From Emcibacteraceae bacterium (GTDB lineage Bacteria; Pseudomonadota; Alphaproteobacteria; Sphingomonadales; Emcibacteraceae): 49,024 nt of DNA. The position numbers and the translations under genes are program-made. The notes beneath the pieces were generated by a model. That model made no database searches and was not told the DNA's origin. It saw nothing but the letters and a program-made list of their open reading frames with translations. Shown in pieces: positions 41,671 to 49,024 of this stretch (positions are counted from its first letter, which is position 1; every line of letters begins with the position of its first letter). The stretch lies in NCBI GenBank assembly GCA_016744185.1, contig JADGEY010000006.1, positions 1 to 49,024 of the forward strand, given 5' to 3'.

Positions 41671-41829
41671 ATGAATGATAATCAGAAATACTTTTCTTTA
41701 AAGTTTTTTTCAAAAGGGAAAAAATATCCTTTGAAGGCATTTTTTACCTCTTTATTTTTAAAGATAATGAAAGACATTGGTTTTGGTTATTTCCCAGATA
41801 TATTTTTTAGTAAGGGATGCAAAAAATGA
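41671..41829 (+). CDS. 52-aa basic small ORF coupled to flgK
   Basis: ATG at 41671 opens a frame of 52 codons (MNDNQKYFSLKFF..., ending FFSKGCKK) whose TGA overlaps the flgK start as ATGA. The product is very rich in Lys and Phe and strongly basic, without a clear transmembrane segment. The ribosome binding site is weak (GGG 6-7 bases upstream). It lies wholly downstream of the sigma-54 start site, so it would be the first cistron of the flgK-flgL transcript. The exact overlap suggests translational coupling. No family is recognised, and it could be a chance frame in AT-rich leader DNA. Confidence 0.4.
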   Translation: MNDNQKYFSLKFFSKGKKYPLKAFFTSLFLKIMKDIGFGYFPDIFFSKGCKK

Positions 41830-43931
41830 GCTTAAATACTATAATGAATTTTGCACGAACAGGGCTTGCGACGGCGCAGGCAGGATTGCGCACGACATCT
41901 AATAATATTGCTAACGTCAATACACCGGGTTATGCGCGAGAAAGAATTATTCAAGAATCTATCGTGTCGGGTACTCAGGCAGGCGGTGTACGGGTTGCTG
42001 GTATAGAGCGCATTGTTGACGAGTTTCTCGTAAGGTCAAAAAGAGAGGCGACGAGCAAATTTGCATTTCATGAAGTTGCTAATCAGTTTCATAGCCGCAT
42101 TCAAGCCTTGCTTGGTCGGCCGGATGAAAATAATTCTCTAACGGGCCGTATGACGGAGGTGTTTTCTGCTTTTTCAAGAGTTGCTCTTACGCCTCAATCG
42201 AATGTGCAAAAAGAATCTGTTCTGACATCAATTGATCGTTTTGGTGATGAAATTGGGTCTCTTGCAAAGGAAGTGCAACGCCTTCGGCATGATGCCAGTA
42301 ATAAAATGGCAGATAGAATCAATAATATTAATGCTTTAACAAAAAGAATTTTTGACCTAAATCCTCTTATCGTCAAAGAAACTGTCACGCAAGGAGCACC
42401 TAGAGCCTTAGAAGAACAACGTGCGCAAGCTATTGATGAATTATCAAAGCTCATTAATATAGAAACAAGAAAAACATCAAATGGTAGTTTACATGTGTCT
42501 TCATCGGGGGTGGATTTGGTTGGTTTTGTTCGCAGCGTTGTTAAATATTCTGCGCCTGGAACGGTTACCTCAGGGACAAAATTTCCTCCCATCACGGTTC
42601 ATGAGGTTAACCGCTTAACAGGTCTCATTGGTCCTCCAATGCAGACTATGAATAGTAAATTAGTCTCAGGAGAAATAGCAGGTCTACTTCATTTGCGAGA
42701 TAATAATCTACCTGAAATAGCGCGTGAACTTGCGAATTTAGCATCAGAATTTATTAATCAAATTAATGAAGTTCATAATTTAAATACCGCAGCGGCAGGG
42801 GCCGTTACCTTAACAGGTAAAAATACAGGGCTGCGTGCAAGTGATGCTCATCATTTTACAGGAAAGACAACTTTTGCAGTAACAGACGCTAGCGGAAATC
42901 TTACTCAAAAAGTTGAAATAGATTTTGCTACAATTGGCAGCACCGTGGGCGATGTTATTGCAGCGGTTAATGCTGGGATAGGGGGGGCGGCCACTCTTTC
43001 CATGAATGCGGGCGTTTTAAAATTTACAGGGACAGGAGCCAATAATTATGTCTCTATTTCAGAAAAAGAAGCAAGTCTAAGCAACCGAGCAGGCAAAGGG
43101 TTTTCGCATTATTTTGGAATGAATGACCTTGTGCAATCTAGGAACGGCGGGCAGGTTAACACGGGCTTTACAGCAAGTGAGGCTCATAACTTTACCGCAG
43201 GGGGGACAATTGAGTTTAATATTACAGATTCTTATGGGCTTACTCGTGAAAATCACACCATAACGATTAGTGGAACATCTTTTAATGATATACTGACAAG
43301 TTTAAATAGCAGTCCTCTTGGTAGTAAAATGAATTTTTCACTGGATTCTAACGGGGCTTTTGTCGCAGTCCCTATCCCCGCAGGAGCAAAATATAACCTT
43401 GAGGTTGTAAGTGATACTACTTCAAGGTCGCCTTCACTTGTTAATATTTCAACATTATTTAGCATCGGAAGTAAATATAAGACAGAGAGTGCTTTTGATG
43501 TAAAAGTTAAGGATGGAATTAAACAAAATTCTAATTTATTAGGGCTTGCACGATTTAACCATTCTGCCTCTATTGGGGAATCTGCGATCGCTGTTGGGGA
43601 TCAAACAGGGGCGGCTGCTCTACAAAATATTGAAAATACGGTTGTTAACTTTAAAAAAGCTGGGGGAATTGTCTCAATGACGGCAACAGTTCATCAATAT
43701 GCTGCAGCTCTTTTGGCAGATATAGGGACAAGGTCAAAGTTAAATGAAGATTATAGCAACGATTTAAAAGCTTTAAAAGGTGAACTAACTCAGAAAGTAG
43801 AAGATTATTCAGGCGTTAATCTAGATGAGGAGCTTGGTAATATTATCATTTATCAAAATGCTTATAGTGCTTCTGCAAGGCTTATTACAACCGCCAAAGA
43901 ACTTTATGACGAGCTGCTTAGGCTTGTCTAA
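41826..43931 (+). CDS. flgK: Flagellar hook-associated protein FlgK (HAP1)
   Basis: The first hook-filament junction protein. The N-terminal signature ARTGLATAQAGLRTTSNNIANVNTPGYARE and the C-terminal GVNLDEELGNIIIYQNAYSASARLI form the D0 coiled coil shared by FlgE, FlgK and FlgL-type proteins. The middle is variable, with two similar ASDAHHFTGKTTF / ASEAHNFTAGGTI blocks (about residues 340 and 455) suggesting an internal domain duplication. Start at 41826 (MSLNTIM) is preferred over 41817 because AAGGG is about 10 bases upstream of it. About 701 residues. Confidence 0.95.
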   Translation: MSLNTIMNFARTGLATAQAGLRTTSNNIANVNTPGYARERIIQESIVSGTQAGGVRVAGIERIVDEFLVRSKREATSKFAFHEVANQFHSRIQALLGRPDENNSLTGRMTEVFSAFSRVALTPQSNVQKESVLTSIDRFGDEIGSLAKEVQRLRHDASNKMADRINNINALTKRIFDLNPLIVKETVTQGAPRALEEQRAQAIDELSKLINIETRKTSNGSLHVSSSGVDLVGFVRSVVKYSAPGTVTSGTKFPPITVHEVNRLTGLIGPPMQTMNSKLVSGEIAGLLHLRDNNLPEIARELANLASEFINQINEVHNLNTAAAGAVTLTGKNTGLRASDAHHFTGKTTFAVTDASGNLTQKVEIDFATIGSTVGDVIAAVNAGIGGAATLSMNAGVLKFTGTGANNYVSISEKEASLSNRAGKGFSHYFGMNDLVQSRNGGQVNTGFTASEAHNFTAGGTIEFNITDSYGLTRENHTITISGTSFNDILTSLNSSPLGSKMNFSLDSNGAFVAVPIPAGAKYNLEVVSDTTSRSPSLVNISTLFSIGSKYKTESAFDVKVKDGIKQNSNLLGLARFNHSASIGESAIAVGDQTGAAALQNIENTVVNFKKAGGIVSMTATVHQYAAALLADIGTRSKLNEDYSNDLKALKGELTQKVEDYSGVNLDEELGNIIIYQNAYSASARLITTAKELYDELLRLV

Positions 43932-43949
43932 AAATAAGGAGTGAGACAA

Positions 43950-44873
43950 ATGTCACGTGTATCAAGTTTTGGACATCAGAAAGTTATGCTTTCTAACATG
44001 TTGAAAAGTCAATCAAAGGTTTTTACGTCTCAAGAGCGTGTTTCAAGTGAGAAAAAATTTAACGATTATAGAGGATATTCTAGCGAGCTTACAACCTTGC
44101 TCGGCTCGAAACATGTTTTAACCAGAGTGCAGGACTTTAATAATGCATCAAAACATATAAAACAGGTTTTGGATAAGAATGACCTTCATGTGGAAAATAT
44201 TTATAAGAAGGTTCTTAAGGTTAAAAAAACAGTTGTAGAGGCGATTGCGCAAGATAAAACATTAGAATTAGCAGATGTTCTTAAGGCAAGTTATGAATCT
44301 ATTGTCGGGTCTCTTAATTCTTCTTTTGGAAGTACATATAGTTTTTCTGGCTCACTAACAAATCAAAAGCCTGTGATAGGGGCAACATTGAATGATCTGG
44401 TAGCGGCAACGAACGTGGCTGATCTTTTTAAAAATAATCAGGATAAAGCAGAAGCAAAAGTTGATCATCGTGTCACTCTTGAATATGGGCTTGTTGCGGA
44501 TGAAATTGCAACAGAGGCTTTTCAGGCGATTAAAAATATTGCAGATTATCATGCGGGTGCTGGCGGGCCATTATCAGGAAATTTAACGGGGGTTCAAACA
44601 ACTTTTTTACAAGGGGAACTTGCAAATTTAGAACAGGCATTATCAGGCTTAAGAGAGACGATTGCAGTTAATGGGATAAAACAAAATAACCTTGATACCC
44701 GGATGGAAGATCAAGAATCGGAAGAAAGTTTTTTAAAGATATTTATATCTGATATTGAAGATGTAGATATGGCAGAAGCCATTATGAATCTCAATAATAA
44801 TCGATTAGCATTGAAAGCTTCTTATAAAATTGCTGGTGAGTTGAAAGATTTATCACTTCTTAATTTCCTCTAA
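43950..44873 (+). CDS. flgL: Flagellar hook-associated protein FlgL (HAP3)
   Basis: The second hook-filament junction protein, flagellin-like. It starts MSRVSSFGHQKVMLSNML and has the N-terminal helical region with SEKKFNDYRGYSSEL, GSTYSFSGS in the middle, and a C-terminal helix pair with ISDIEDVDMAEAIMNLNNNRLALKASY. 307 residues is typical. The ATG at 43950 is chosen because AAGGAG lies 9 bases upstream. The GTG at 43941 overlaps that site. It follows flgK by 18 bases. Confidence 0.93.
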   Translation: MSRVSSFGHQKVMLSNMLKSQSKVFTSQERVSSEKKFNDYRGYSSELTTLLGSKHVLTRVQDFNNASKHIKQVLDKNDLHVENIYKKVLKVKKTVVEAIAQDKTLELADVLKASYESIVGSLNSSFGSTYSFSGSLTNQKPVIGATLNDLVAATNVADLFKNNQDKAEAKVDHRVTLEYGLVADEIATEAFQAIKNIADYHAGAGGPLSGNLTGVQTTFLQGELANLEQALSGLRETIAVNGIKQNNLDTRMEDQESEESFLKIFISDIEDVDMAEAIMNLNNNRLALKASYKIAGELKDLSLLNFL

Positions 44874-44948
44874 TAATTTTATCTAATGAGGGCTGTTTTA
44901 TCAAGTTACTTGATAATAACTGAATAATGGTCTATTTGCCCTTATATT

Positions 44949-46115
44949 ATGACTTTAAATATTGCACATTTGACAGCAAGTTATGAGGGAGGGTTAAACT
45001 CGCTCGGCATTGATAAGCCGCCCTCTGAAACCCGTGCTGTAGTCGCTATGTCGGGCGGCGTAGATAGTTCTGTTGTTGCCGCCCTTCTAAAAGACCAAGG
45101 CTATGATGTTGTGGGGATCACTTTGCAGCTTTATGACCATGGCGCAGCGGTTAAGAAAAAAGGGGCATGCTGCGCAGGGCAAGATATTCATGATGCCCGT
45201 AAAGTAGCGCAGGGCATTGATATTCCACATTATGTTCTGGATTATGAAGACCGTTTCAAAGATAGCGTGATCGAAGATTTTGCTGATAGCTATATCAGGG
45301 GCGAAACGCCTGTTCCTTGTATACGCTGTAATCAAGAGGTAAAATTTAAAGATTTATTAGAAACGGCAAAGGATTTAGGCGCAGATGTTTTAGCTACAGG
45401 TCATTACGTCAGGCAAAGTTTTAGAGACGATGGCAGCTCTGAATTACATAGCGCAGGCTATCAAGGTAAAGACCAAAGTTATTTTTTATTCGCAACGACT
45501 CAGCAGCAACTTGATTATTTACGCTTTCCTTTAGGGGCAATGACGAAAGAAGAGACCCGTGCGCTTGCGGCTCATTATGGACTGCTTGTGGCGGCGAAGC
45601 CTGAAAGCCAAGATATTTGTTTTGTCCCAGAGGGGGGTTATGCGTCGGTCATTGAAAAAATACGGCCAGGGGCTAGCGTTTCGGGAGATATTATTCATAC
45701 TGATGGACGGGTTTTAGGGCGGCATAATGGCATTATTAATTACACCATAGGTCAAAGAAAAGGTCTTGGGATTGGCGGTGGTGATCCGTTTTATGTGGTA
45801 AAGTTAGACCCTGTTCATAACCATGTGATTGTTGGATCTCGTGATGCGTTACTTATATCAAAAATTGATATTAAAGAGCTTAACTGGCTTGGTGATGATA
45901 AAATCCCCGCAGAAGGGCTTAAAATTTCAGCAAAAGTACGCTCCACTCGCCCTCCTGCTTCTATTCAGCTATTTCCTGGTGATGATTTAGGCACGGCTTA
46001 TTTTATTTTAGATAAAGCGGATATGGGAATTGCAGCAGGACAAGCGGCTGTCTTTTATGACGGGACAAGAGTTTTAGGCGGTGGCTGGATTACAAAGATG
46101 GCTGGGGATTGGTAA
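44949..46115 (+). CDS. mnmA: tRNA 2-thiouridylase MnmA
   Basis: Thiolates U34 of tRNA-Lys, -Glu and -Gln, taking sulfur from the Isc/Tus relay and using ATP. The PP-loop is [15 protein letters not shown] (about 33-47), [13 protein letters not shown] holds the first catalytic Cys, [10 protein letters not shown] the second, and [15 protein letters not shown] binds the tRNA end. 388 residues is normal. The N-terminal 30 residues are an alphaproteobacterial-style extension. It starts 76 bases after flgL, with no clear terminator between, though a housekeeping promoter is likely. Confidence 0.96.
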   Translation: MTLNIAHLTASYEGGLNSLGIDKPPSETRAVVAMSGGVDSSVVAALLKDQGYDVVGITLQLYDHGAAVKKKGACCAGQDIHDARKVAQGIDIPHYVLDYEDRFKDSVIEDFADSYIRGETPVPCIRCNQEVKFKDLLETAKDLGADVLATGHYVRQSFRDDGSSELHSAGYQGKDQSYFLFATTQQQLDYLRFPLGAMTKEETRALAAHYGLLVAAKPESQDICFVPEGGYASVIEKIRPGASVSGDIIHTDGRVLGRHNGIINYTIGQRKGLGIGGGDPFYVVKLDPVHNHVIVGSRDALLISKIDIKELNWLGDDKIPAEGLKISAKVRSTRPPASIQLFPGDDLGTAYFILDKADMGIAAGQAAVFYDGTRVLGGGWITKMAGDW

Positions 46116-46158
46116 AGAGAGGGTGATGGACGGAAGGGGGAGGGGAAGAAGCGGGACT
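46116..46158 (+). other. Purine-rich tract after mnmA
   Basis: The plus strand after the mnmA stop is almost pure A/G with several G runs (GGG, GGGGG, GGGG, GGG). It is not obviously coding. It could form unusual structure or end transcription by a non-hairpin route, but only composition supports that. Confidence 0.35.
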
Positions 46159-46175
46159 GGCAGGAATAAATCAGC

Positions 46176-46204
46176 TTAACTTTTGATTTGCTTTATATTA
46201 TAAT
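46176..46204 (+). promoter_or_regulatory. Sigma-70 promoter of the DsbD-like gene
   Basis: TTAACT (46176-46181), a 17-base spacer and TATAAT (46199-46204), about 47 bases before the TTG start. Confidence 0.55.
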
Positions 46205-46250
46205 GCTTTTGTAATTTTCGATTGATTTTGTAAAATATTGGAGCTTTTAA

Positions 46251-48398
46251 TTGTTGAGCTGGAAAAACTTAAAGCAAAAAACATCTTTCCCCTTTCTTAT
46301 AGTATTTACGGCATTTCTTTTGTTTTCTATCCAAAATTTAAAGCAGGGAAAAGCATCAGAACTTGAATTTGCTTTAGATAATATTACAGGTTCGAAAAAA
46401 GCTGAAATATCACTAAGAGCTTTAGAGACCACTGTGAAAGCAGGGGAGGTGCTTCATCTTGCCTTCATTGTGAAGCCTCTTAAAAACTGGCATGTTTATT
46501 TTGAAAATCCAGGAGTAGGTTTTCCTTTTTCCCCAAACTGGGATCTGCCGCAAGATGCGGTAGGGAGTAAGATTTTTTTCCCAACGCCAAAAGTGATGAT
46601 GGCGGCAGGCTCGGTTTCTTATGTCTATGAAAATGAGGTTATCTTTCTGGCAGAGGTCAGCGTTCCAGAAGGAGAGGGATCATTCACAGTAAAATCACAT
46701 GCGAGCTATCTTATTTGTGATGATAAAATTTGCGTTCCAGAAGAGGCTGAGCTTGAAGTCACGTTAAATTATGGGAAGGGGGAGGCTTCTGCTGAAAATA
46801 TTCAATTTTTTGAACAAGCCCGTTCTCATTTCGCTAAAATCACGGATTGGAAAGCAATTTTTTCTGCGCAGAGTAAAAAAGCAGTAAGGGTAGAAATTGA
46901 TCTGCCAAAAGAATATCAAAATTTGAAGAATGCATTCCTATATCCCCGTACTTTTGATTTAATGGAATATAGGCTTGATGAAAAAACAATTGCCGCAGAC
47001 GGAAAATTATTTATAGAGTTAGAGGCGATGGAGGGGGTAGATAAAATAGACCGTTTTGATTTTATCATTGAGCTTACATTAAAAAATGGACGGCAAGAAA
47101 GCTTTGATATTAAAGCTTTTAAAAGCCCGACTGTGCTTTCTTCAAAATTTTTGTCCCCGTCAGATGGTTTAGATTTTTTTACTAATATCGAACAATTATC
47201 TCTTTGGAAAGCCCTATTATTTGCTTTTATAGGGGGGCTTATTTTAAATCTAATGCCCTGCGTTTTTCCTATTTTAAGCCTCAAAGCTTTAAGTCTTGCC
47301 GAGATTGCAAAAAAATCGCCTGCGCAGGCGAGAATGAACGGAAATTTTTATACATTAGGTGTGCTGACATGTTTTTCTGTGATTGCTTTTATGATGCTTG
47401 CCCTGCGCTGGACAGGAAATGCGGTGGGCTGGGGCTTTCATATGCAAATGCCCGTGGTCAATCTTATTTTAGGGCTGTTAATGGTTGCGATCGCTCTTAA
47501 CTTATTTGGACTATTTGAATTTGGACGCTCATGGAACGTAGGAGGGCGGCTTCTTAAAGGCGGTAAATATAAAGAGAGCTTTTTCACAGGGCTGCTTGCG
47601 GTTATTGTTGCTACGCCCTGCACCGCGCCTTTTATGGCATCTGCTCTAGGCTATAGCTCGGTTGCGCCGGTCTTTAATAGTTTTCTTGTTTTTCTCTTTT
47701 TAGGATTAGGGCTTGCCTTTCCTTATTTGCTTTTATCCTATCATTCAGGCTTTAGAAAAATATTGCCCCGCTCAGGAAGCTGGATGTTTTCCATGCGTCA
47801 AATCTTATCATTTCCTATGTTCTTAACAGCGCTTTGGCTTTTTTGGATTTTGGGCAGGCAAATCGGAGCTGATGGTATGGCGCTGGCAATTTTGAGCGCA
47901 ATTATGATGTCATTTGCTTTATTTTCTGTGGTAAGAAAAGGAGCATCTTGGAAGGGGGCAGGGGCTGTATCTTTCATAATGATGAGTTACTTTATCTATG
48001 CGGTTTATAGTTTTAAAGCTACTGCGGCAGCGGTGGATAAGGTCGATGCTATTTTAGGGGCTGAAAATTTTACACCGACAAAAATGATTAAATATGTAAA
48101 GGAGGGGCGTAGTTTATTTGTTTATTTCACAGCGGATTGGTGCGTGACCTGTAAGATTAATGAACAGGGGGTCTTAAGGTCGGATGAATTATCTTCTCTT
48201 TTTGAAAAGAACAAAGTCATTGTTTTAAAAGGAGATATGACGACGCATAATCCAGAAATTGTAAATGCTCTTAAAAAATTTGGAAGAATTGGCGTTCCTT
48301 TATATGTTTTTTACGGGCAAGAGGGGGTGTTAAATAAGCCTATTATTTTACCCCAGTTACTGAGTTATCGAATAATGGAAGATTTATTTAAAGAGTAA
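46251..48398 (+). CDS. DsbD/ScsB-type thiol:disulfide interchange protein
   Basis: Carries reducing power from cytoplasmic thioredoxin across the inner membrane to periplasmic thiol proteins. A signal/anchor segment (about 10-27) precedes a periplasmic N-terminal domain with ICDDKICVPEEAEL (CX4C). A CcdA-like membrane domain (about 315-590) has NLMPCVFPILSL and TPCTAPFMAS with the two redox Cys. The C-terminal thioredoxin domain has FTADWCVTCKINE (WCxxC). 715 residues is normal for this multidomain type, nearer ScsB than E. coli DsbD in the N-terminal domain. The start is TTG at 46251, with GGAG 7 bases upstream. No in-frame ATG lies before the signal sequence. Confidence 0.92.
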   Translation: MLSWKNLKQKTSFPFLIVFTAFLLFSIQNLKQGKASELEFALDNITGSKKAEISLRALETTVKAGEVLHLAFIVKPLKNWHVYFENPGVGFPFSPNWDLPQDAVGSKIFFPTPKVMMAAGSVSYVYENEVIFLAEVSVPEGEGSFTVKSHASYLICDDKICVPEEAELEVTLNYGKGEASAENIQFFEQARSHFAKITDWKAIFSAQSKKAVRVEIDLPKEYQNLKNAFLYPRTFDLMEYRLDEKTIAADGKLFIELEAMEGVDKIDRFDFIIELTLKNGRQESFDIKAFKSPTVLSSKFLSPSDGLDFFTNIEQLSLWKALLFAFIGGLILNLMPCVFPILSLKALSLAEIAKKSPAQARMNGNFYTLGVLTCFSVIAFMMLALRWTGNAVGWGFHMQMPVVNLILGLLMVAIALNLFGLFEFGRSWNVGGRLLKGGKYKESFFTGLLAVIVATPCTAPFMASALGYSSVAPVFNSFLVFLFLGLGLAFPYLLLSYHSGFRKILPRSGSWMFSMRQILSFPMFLTALWLFWILGRQIGADGMALAILSAIMMSFALFSVVRKGASWKGAGAVSFIMMSYFIYAVYSFKATAAAVDKVDAILGAENFTPTKMIKYVKEGRSLFVYFTADWCVTCKINEQGVLRSDELSSLFEKNKVIVLKGDMTTHNPEIVNALKKFGRIGVPLYVFYGQEGVLNKPIILPQLLSYRIMEDLFKE

Positions 48399-48433
48399 AG
48401 AATAAAAAAGGTAAATTGTTCTTAATTTTCTCA

Positions 48434-48462
48434 TTGACTTGATAGAGCCGTATAGATATACA
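48434..48462 (+). promoter_or_regulatory. Sigma-70 promoter of tRNA-Met
   Basis: TTGACT (48434-48439), a 17-base spacer and TATACA (48457-48462). Predicted start is about 56 bases before the mature tRNA. A near-perfect dyad (48444-48467) overlaps the spacer and -10. Confidence 0.65.
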
Positions 48463-48524
48463 GCTCTCATATTACAGTAAAATCATCTCATCTAAGATAT
48501 TTTATATATATGTATACCCATTAC

Positions 48525-48601
48525 GGCGGGGTAGCTCAGCTGGTTAGAGCAGCGGAATCATAATCCGCGTGTCGGGGGTTCAAGTCCCTCTCCCGCTACC
48601 A
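48525..48601 (+). tRNA. tRNA-Met (CAU), probably elongator
   Basis: 77 bases with encoded CCA. A 7-bp acceptor (GGCGGGG with TCCCGCT, two G-U pairs), D arm GCTC...GAGC, anticodon stem GCGGA/TCCGC with loop ATCATAA (anticodon CAT at 48559-48561), and T arm with GTTCAAG follow. It lacks the CCC/GGG anticodon-stem pairs and C1-A72 mismatch of initiator tRNA. A tRNA-Ile2 with a lysidine-modified CAU anticodon is the alternative and is less likely. Confidence 0.95.
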
Positions 48602-48672
48602 CTACCACTTAAAAAGACTTATGTTTCAGATGATTAGAGATTTTATGTTGTCAATAAAGTGAGATATTTGGT

Positions 48673-48768
48673 AATTTTGAGCCTTTTTTCTGTGTCTCAA
48701 AATACTAGAATTTATGTGGATTATGTAGGGTTGTGTGAAATTGCATGGCTCAAAAAAGGCTCAAAATT
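48673..48768. repeat. 17-bp perfect inverted repeat
   Basis: AATTTTGAGCCTTTTTT (48673-48689) and its exact reverse complement (48752-48768) flank 62 bases. Size and shape are compatible with a miniature inverted-repeat element or remnant next to a tRNA. No flanking target duplication was confirmed. Confidence 0.75.
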
Positions 48769-48807
48769 TTAATTATTGTTTTTCGAATTTAATTATTGTT
48801 TTTCGAA
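48768..48807 (+). repeat. 20-bp tandem repeat x2
   Basis: TTTAATTATTGTTTTTCGAA is present twice head to tail without mismatch and is followed by a partial TTTCG. It starts at the last base of the right arm of the inverted repeat. Confidence 0.85.
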
Positions 48808-49008
48808 TTTCGACTAGCTTGCATATTGCAAATTCCAAAAAAGTTTTAATAATTTACTTTTTATAATAAATAATGGGGCTGTACCCAGGGCAAAATCATT
48901 AATTGTTAACATTTTAGTAATTTTTCTCTAAAACTGTTGTCCATTGCGGCTTTTAGGCGTTTTTTCTTTAGGGAAGTTTTGCTTTTTTCTTTTCGTAGGA
49001 TGTTTAAA

Positions 49009-49024
49009 ATGGTGCGGCGCATTA
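49009..49024 (+). CDS. Possible start of the next gene
   Basis: ATG at 49009 (MVRRI...) has AGGA about 8 bases upstream and the frame is open to the window end. Only five codons are visible, so no product can be named. Confidence 0.25.

Larger units (their letters stand above)
48602..49024. other. Gene-poor region after tRNA-Met
   Basis: No coding region except a possible gene start at the last 16 bases. It holds a 17-bp inverted repeat (48673-48768) and a 20-bp tandem repeat (48768-48807). The rest is AT-rich with nothing recognisable. No integrase or copy of the tRNA 3' end was found. Confidence 0.6.

Noticed and set aside
44899..44920. TATCAAG-TTA-CTTGATA after flgL as a terminator
   Set aside because: Only a 7-bp AT-rich stem and no T run follows.
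48525..49024. tRNA-Met as an attachment site of an integrated element
   Set aside because: No integrase and no second copy of the tRNA 3' end is visible in the window.

Overview
The window is a gene-dense stretch of chromosome from a low-GC, flagellated alphaproteobacterium. The evidence for the lineage is SciP (a CtrA-inhibiting protein confined to alphaproteobacteria), a FlbD-type sigma-54 activator inside a fliF-led operon, the alphaproteobacterial helicase C-terminal family next to an S4 protein, an LplT/PlsC/acyl-ACP-synthetase fusion, and the etfB-etfA-hbd order. The flgD-flgE-sciP-fliF-fliG-fliH-fliN-flbD-flhA order resembles that of Caulobacter-like genomes. FlhF/FlhG, which set flagellar pole and number in other bacteria, suggest polar placement. 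The exact genus cannot be read from the sequence. No phage, transposase, CRISPR or rRNA was seen.

Layout. 1-5440: information-processing and housekeeping genes: the 3' part of mutL, a small hypothetical gene, rsmD overlapping an rluB-like pseudouridine synthase, divergent tadA, and an MscS-family channel. 5560-7717: a protein matching only the C-terminal part of the alphaproteobacterial DEAD/DEAH helicase, with no helicase motor upstream, followed by its usual S4 RNA-binding partner, whose 5' end carries a frame-changing 19-bp tandem duplication. 7857-10695: fpr, then a nucleic-acid scavenging group: cdd divergent from tdk, followed by a secreted S1/P1-type nuclease. 10914-13560: electron-transfer flavoprotein beta and alpha, and 3-hydroxyacyl-CoA dehydrogenase. 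13591-21321: a YHS-domain membrane protein, a Sel1-like repeat protein, the large phospholipid-recycling fusion enzyme, a secreted cyclophilin and an aspartate/aromatic aminotransferase.

21393-44873 is a flagellar region. fliI-fliJ run on the plus strand and meet head-to-head a long minus-strand unit (fliF, fliG, fliH, fliN, motA, flbD, flhA, flhF, flhG, a second FliK-like gene, and a degenerate QueF-like T-fold gene). Upstream of that unit on the same strand are fliK, flgD, flgE and sciP. flgK-flgL diverge from fliK. The control DNA is readable: two near-consensus sigma-54 promoters point outward from the fliK/flgK gap. A TTAA-N7-TTAA CtrA box overlaps the -35 of a predicted fliF promoter and sits beside a TAGGCAA-N3-TTGCCTA palindrome. 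A related half-site lies between the sigma-54 promoters. This suggests a CtrA to fliF/flbD to sigma-54 hierarchy with SciP and FlbD feedback encoded in the same cluster.

44949-49024: mnmA, a DsbD/ScsB-type thiol-disulfide transporter with a TTG start, tRNA-Met(CAU) behind a clear sigma-70 promoter, and a gene-poor end with an inverted repeat and a short tandem repeat.

The items most worth following are the QueF-like T-fold gene and second FliK-like gene at the end of the flagellar operon, the motor-less helicase C-terminal protein, the 52-codon ORF coupled to flgK, the possible leader ORF plus hairpin ahead of fliF, and a 15-C tract inside an inverted repeat where the two flagellar units converge.
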